From: Candidatus Bipolaricaulota bacterium
GTDB lineage: Bacteria; Bipolaricaulota; Bipolaricaulia; Bipolaricaulales; Bipolaricaulaceae
Direction: 5' to 3'
NCBI GenBank assembly: GCA_025060415.1
Contig: JANXBT010000003.1
Span: 1 to 64,000 of the forward strand
Length of the DNA: 64,000 nucleotides
A model generated the notes under the pieces. It saw nothing but the letters and a program-made list of their open reading frames with translations, was not told where the DNA came from and did no database searches. Made by a program: the position numbers and the translations under genes. Of the stretch, positions 61,035 through 64,000 are shown piece after piece (the stretch's first letter is position 1; each line of letters starts with the position of its first letter).

Positions 61035-61814
61035 GTCGAACTCCGCCACGAGGAAGGTGTGGTCCGAGGGCTTTTCCGCCCGGCGGGCCTCCCGGTCGAT
61101 CCAGGCCCGCACGGACCGCTCCGCCAGCGGCCGCGTGGCCCAAATGTGGTCCACCCGCCAGCCCAGGTTCCGCTCCAGCGCCCGGGGCACCCGATAATCC
61201 CAAAACGTGTACTGGCCCGGCTCCCCAGGGTGATGCTTGCGAAAGACGTCCACAAAGCCCCACCGCCGGATCTCCTCCAGGGCCGCGCGCGCTTTTGGGT
61301 GGAAGTCCACGTGGTTTTGGAGCTTGTCGGGGCTGTGCACGTCGATCTCTTCGGGGGCCACGTTGAAGTCCCCGCACCAAAGGAGGGGCTCCGCGGGGGA
61401 AAAGCGCCGGGCGAAGAAGCGCCGGAGCCGCGCCAGCCACTCCAGCTTGTACTGGAACATGGGGCTTTCCACGGATTGGCCCTGGGGCACGTAGGTGTTG
61501 ACGAGGGGGATCCCCCGCACCCAGAGGAGGATGAGGCGGTCCTCGTCGGCCGGGCCGCCGTCGTCGAGGCCGAAGTGCACGCCCGTGGGCTCCTCGCGGG
61601 TGGCCACGGCCACGCCCGCTTGCCCCTTGAACCCCCGGAACACCACGTGGTAGCCGGCCTCCTGGAAGGCCCGGGCGGGGAACGCCGCGTCCGGCGTCTT
61701 CGTCTCCTGGAGGCAGAGGACGTCGGGCTTCTCCCGGGAAAGCCAGCTTAGGACCAGGGGGAGGCGGCTGCGGATGGAGTTGCAGTTGTAGGTGGCCACC
61801 TTGAACAGGGCCAT
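61029..61814 (-). CDS. xth: Exodeoxyribonuclease III / AP endonuclease
   Basis: The 261-residue enzyme of base-excision repair has VATYNCNSIRSRL, the metal Glu in LCLQETKTPD, LVNTYVPQG, the catalytic GDFNVAPEEIDVH, RVDHIWAT and the final SDHTFLVAEF. Length and order are normal. GGAGG precedes ATG 61814; -10 TAGAAT lies at 61836-61831, overlapping the end of the nitrilase gene. Confidence 0.95.
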   Translation of the reverse strand: MALFKVATYNCNSIRSRLPLVLSWLSREKPDVLCLQETKTPDAAFPARAFQEAGYHVVFRGFKGQAGVAVATREEPTGVHFGLDDGGPADEDRLILLWVRGIPLVNTYVPQGQSVESPMFQYKLEWLARLRRFFARRFSPAEPLLWCGDFNVAPEEIDVHSPDKLQNHVDFHPKARAALEEIRRWGFVDVFRKHHPGEPGQYTFWDYRVPRALERNLGWRVDHIWATRPLAERSVRAWIDREARRAEKPSDHTFLVAEFDL

Positions 61815-61833
61815 CGGCGCCTCCGCCGGGATT

Positions 61834-62637
61834 CTACTGCCCCCCGAGGATCCGGTAGAACTCGGGCCTTCGGTCGGCGAGGACGTCGTTCAGGCGGGTG
61901 AGGCGCTTGTCGCGGGCCCGCAGGGGGTCGATCTCCACCGCCCGCACCTCTTCCCGGTCCTGGGGGGCTTGGGCCAGCACCTGTCCGTCGGGAGCCACCA
62001 CCTGGGACAGGCCCGTGAACCGCAAGGCCTCCCCGGTGCGGGCCTCCGTCCCGATCCGGTTGGCGGTCACGGTGAACACCCGGTTCTCCAGGGCCCGAAC
62101 CCGCATCGTGAGCTGCCCCAGGCCGGGGATCACCAGGTTCGCGGGATGGGCAAGGAGGTCCGCGCCCAAGAGGGCGAGGGTCCGCGCCACCTCGGGGAAC
62201 AGGTGGTCGTAGCAGATGAGCAGCCCCACGCGGGCCGGCCCGACCTCCGCCACCGCCAGCGGGCGATCCCCGGGGGCGAAGAGGTTCTTCTCCTCGTAGA
62301 ACAGGTGGATCTTGCGGTAGTGGGCGAGGACCCCCTGCGGCCCGAGGAGGAGGGCGGAGTTGTAGAACCGGCCCCCGGCCGCCTCCGCGATCCCCACCAC
62401 GAGGTGGCAGCCGCCCTGCCGGGCCAGGGCAAGGAGGCGGCGCACCGTCGGCCCCTGGGGCACGGGCTCCGCCAGCTCCGCGAGCTCCCCCCGGTTGCGG
62501 AACTGGTAGCCGGTGGTGCAGAGCTCCGGGAGGACCCAGAGGTCGGCCCCCTCCCCGGCCAAAAGCTCCTCGATCCGCCTCAGGTTCCGCTCCTTCTCCC
62601 CGAATTCCGGGGCGAACTGCACGTATCCCACGCGCAT
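61834..62637 (-). CDS. Carbon-nitrogen hydrolase (nitrilase superfamily)
   Basis: The 267-residue protein has the E38-K109-C142 triad in VLPELCTTGY, LAHYRKIHLFYEE and LLICYDHLFPE. The superfamily hydrolyses amides, N-carbamoyl compounds or nitriles; the specific substrate cannot be told. ATG 62637 lies 7 bases after a -10-like TAGAGT (62650-62645). An old N-carbamoylase link to the hydantoinase remains at 36 kb is possible but speculative. Confidence 0.9.
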   Translation of the reverse strand: MRVGYVQFAPEFGEKERNLRRIEELLAGEGADLWVLPELCTTGYQFRNRGELAELAEPVPQGPTVRRLLALARQGGCHLVVGIAEAAGGRFYNSALLLGPQGVLAHYRKIHLFYEEKNLFAPGDRPLAVAEVGPARVGLLICYDHLFPEVARTLALLGADLLAHPANLVIPGLGQLTMRVRALENRVFTVTANRIGTEARTGEALRFTGLSQVVAPDGQVLAQAPQDREEVRAVEIDPLRARDKRLTRLNDVLADRRPEFYRILGGQ

Positions 62638-62715
62638 GGCGCCTACTCTACCCTCCCGAGTTTCCCCGCCAAGGACAGCTGAGCCGCCCGCCCGCCTCCG
62701 GTAGGATTTTTCCCG

Positions 62716-63513
62716 ATGCCGATCCGGGTGGGCGAGGAGCGGTTCGCCGAGCTCGTGCGGGAGGCCCTCGCGGAACTCCCCCCGGAGTTCCAGCGCTACC
62801 TCCAGGGCCTAGAGGTGCGGGTGGAGGACTACCCCAGCGACGAGCTCATGCGGGAGTGGGGCCTGAAGCCCCCCGATTACCCTTTCGGCATGTACGAGGG
62901 GCCGAGCCTGCTGGAGGCCGACGACCCCCGGGACTTCCCGGGCACGATCGTGCTCTTCCGTCGGCCGCTGGAGGAGTGGTGCGGCAGCGAAGAGGAGCTC
63001 AGGGACCAGATCCGGCGCACGGTCTTCCATGAGCTGGCGCATCGTTTTGGCTTTCCGGAGGAGGGGATGCCCGAGGAGGTGCGGGCGGGCGCGGGCTTCC
63101 CCTGGCCGGAGGCGGAGCGGTTGGCCGAGGCCCAGCGGTTTTGGGAGCAGGCCCGCCACGACCTCGGCGCCGCGCAGGTCCTGCAGGCCGCCGGCTTCCC
63201 CGATTGGGCCCTGGAGACGGCCCTCACCGCCGCCTACCGCGGCCTCGTGGCCTTCCTCCTCCGGAAGGGCGAGGACCCCGAGATCGTGCTCGCGGAGGGG
63301 ATCCCCGCGCTCCTGGTGCGCGCGGCCAAGCACCAGCGAGGGCTGGGGCGCTTCCGGGGCCTGGCCCGACTGGACCGGGTGAGCACGGACATGGGCGACC
63401 CGGGGGTGGAACCGCCCCGCCGGCGGGTGCGGGAAAAGGAGGCGGCCGCGGCCGTGCGCCTGGCCGCCGAGCTCCTCAAGGCCCTGGGAGGAGGGGAGGA
63501 TGGAGCGGTTTGA
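62716..63513 (+). CDS. Minimal zincin metallopeptidase fused to a HEPN-like domain
   Basis: The 265-residue protein has two parts. Residues 1-130 match the TTHA0227-type zincin family (PF06262), with [18 protein letters not shown] giving zinc ligands H105 and H109 and catalytic E106. Residues 133-258 look like a HEPN domain: [40 protein letters not shown], and the late [11 protein letters not shown] region. The toxin-type Rx4-6H motif is not seen. The zincin usually stands alone at about 130 residues. It overlaps the macrodomain gene by 14 bases. Start ATG 62716 follows -10 TAGGAT (62702-62707) by 8 bases. Confidence 0.8.
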   Translation: MPIRVGEERFAELVREALAELPPEFQRYLQGLEVRVEDYPSDELMREWGLKPPDYPFGMYEGPSLLEADDPRDFPGTIVLFRRPLEEWCGSEEELRDQIRRTVFHELAHRFGFPEEGMPEEVRAGAGFPWPEAERLAEAQRFWEQARHDLGAAQVLQAAGFPDWALETALTAAYRGLVAFLLRKGEDPEIVLAEGIPALLVRAAKHQRGLGRFRGLARLDRVSTDMGDPGVEPPRRRVREKEAAAAVRLAAELLKALGGGEDGAV

Positions 63514-64000
63514 GGCGGAGGTCGAGGGGACGCGCTTGGTCCTGGTGCAGGGGGATATCACCCGGCAGGAGGTGGAGGCCGTTGTGAACGCGGCCAACCC
63601 GGACTTGACCCCCGGGGGCGGGGTCTCTGGGGCCATTCACCGGGCCGGCGGGCCGGCGGTCACGGAGGCCGCCGCCCGCCTCCGCCGGGAGCGCGGGCCC
63701 CTCCCCACCGGGGAGGCCGTGCTCACCCCCGGCGGAAACCTCCCCGCCAAATACGTGATCCACACCGTGGGCCCGGTCTGGCACGGCGGCACCCAGGGCG
63801 AGCCCGAGCTCCTGGCTAAAGCCTACCGCTCCTGCCTCTCCCTCGCGGTCGCCCACGGCCTCAGGACCCTCGCCTTCCCCAACATCTCCACAGGCGCCTA
63901 CGGCTACCCCGTGGACCGGGCGGCGGAGGTGGCCTTGCGCACCGTGCGCGACTTCCTGCGGGAGAACCCTGGGAAGCTGGCGGAGGTGCGGTTCGTGCTC
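63500..64000 (+). CDS. Macrodomain (ADP-ribose-binding) protein, C-terminus off the right edge
   Basis: The frame is open from ATG 63500 for 167 codons to the window edge. It has the macrodomain signature: [20 protein letters not shown], then [23 protein letters not shown] and [20 protein letters not shown]. The family binds or removes ADP-ribose and related metabolites. Little more than the last strand is likely missing. GGAGGGGAGG precedes the start inside the zincin-HEPN gene, so the two are co-translated. Confidence 0.92.
   Translation, partial: MERFEAEVEGTRLVLVQGDITRQEVEAVVNAANPDLTPGGGVSGAIHRAGGPAVTEAAARLRRERGPLPTGEAVLTPGGNLPAKYVIHTVGPVWHGGTQGEPELLAKAYRSCLSLAVAHGLRTLAFPNISTGAYGYPVDRAAEVALRTVRDFLRENPGKLAEVRFVL

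Noticed and set aside
61029-61440. Alternative minus-strand frames inside exonuclease III as small genes
   Set aside because: They coincide with the conserved catalytic half of exonuclease III in another frame and have poor composition.

Overview
This window is a GC-rich (roughly 70% G+C) and very tightly packed bacterial chromosome segment. Many neighbouring genes overlap by 1-4 bases. It carries a bacterial RNase P RNA, ribosomal protein L32 and three tRNA genes. TrpB2, a DUF763 protein, a long-form NfeD, a TTHA0227-type zincin, large secreted DUF11 proteins and a LysW-like zinc ribbon suggest a thermophilic, deep-branching bacterium. A Bipolaricaulota/Acetothermia-like or Thermus-like lineage is my inference; no rRNA is present to settle it.

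Layout. 1-5.9 kb: a giant secreted DUF11/CARDB repeat protein running off the left edge. 5.9-7.7 kb: a small UPF0016 membrane protein diverging from a MATE exporter. 7.7-12 kb: an aromatic amino acid uptake and salvage operon (trpX-trpY-trpZ-trpB2) preceded by a consensus promoter, a 24-codon leader peptide with two Trp codons and an intrinsic terminator, which together look like a transcription attenuator. 12-21 kb: DUF763 and a gene with apparent frame disruption, then Nif3, COG1579, TPM protein, rnpB, YugP, rpe and ribD, with a convergent EF-G of the mtEFG2/spdEFG2 type. 21-29 kb: tRNA-CAT, an RNase H-like gene, dtd and rpmF, then a four-gene upp operon on the minus strand, an unknown protein, an MFS exporter and a Cys-rich secreted protein. 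29-32.5 kb: an MrfA/MrfB-like helicase-exonuclease repair operon. 32.5-35.7 kb: a NEW3-domain protein with an ABC exporter. 35.6-36.1 kb: the decayed remains of a hydantoinase/oxoprolinase gene pair. 36-39.3 kb: envelope proteins including NfeD.

39.5-52.9 kb is the most unusual region. It holds a SNF2 helicase and a 1384-residue N6-adenine methylase in the order and sizes of class 1 DISARM drmD-drmMI. An RmuC-type nuclease and a 1652-residue protein follow, the latter joining a DEAD helicase, zinc clusters, a DUF1998-type cysteine block and a C-terminal PD-(D/E)XK-like nuclease. No separate drmA, drmB or drmC is present. I read this as a candidate DISARM-like anti-phage system with a different effector half. 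It ends next to two tRNA genes.

53-64 kb is mostly housekeeping: a leucine-rich repeat protein, TrmH, a LysW-like protein, a TSUP permease, pyrimidine phosphorylase, a ROK kinase, TrmB, exonuclease III and a nitrilase. The right end has a zincin-HEPN fusion overlapping a macrodomain gene that leaves the window.

A recurring promoter pattern is visible. At least a dozen genes have a TANNNT hexamer ending only 6-10 bases before the start codon and lack a Shine-Dalgarno sequence, so leaderless mRNAs are probably common in this organism.
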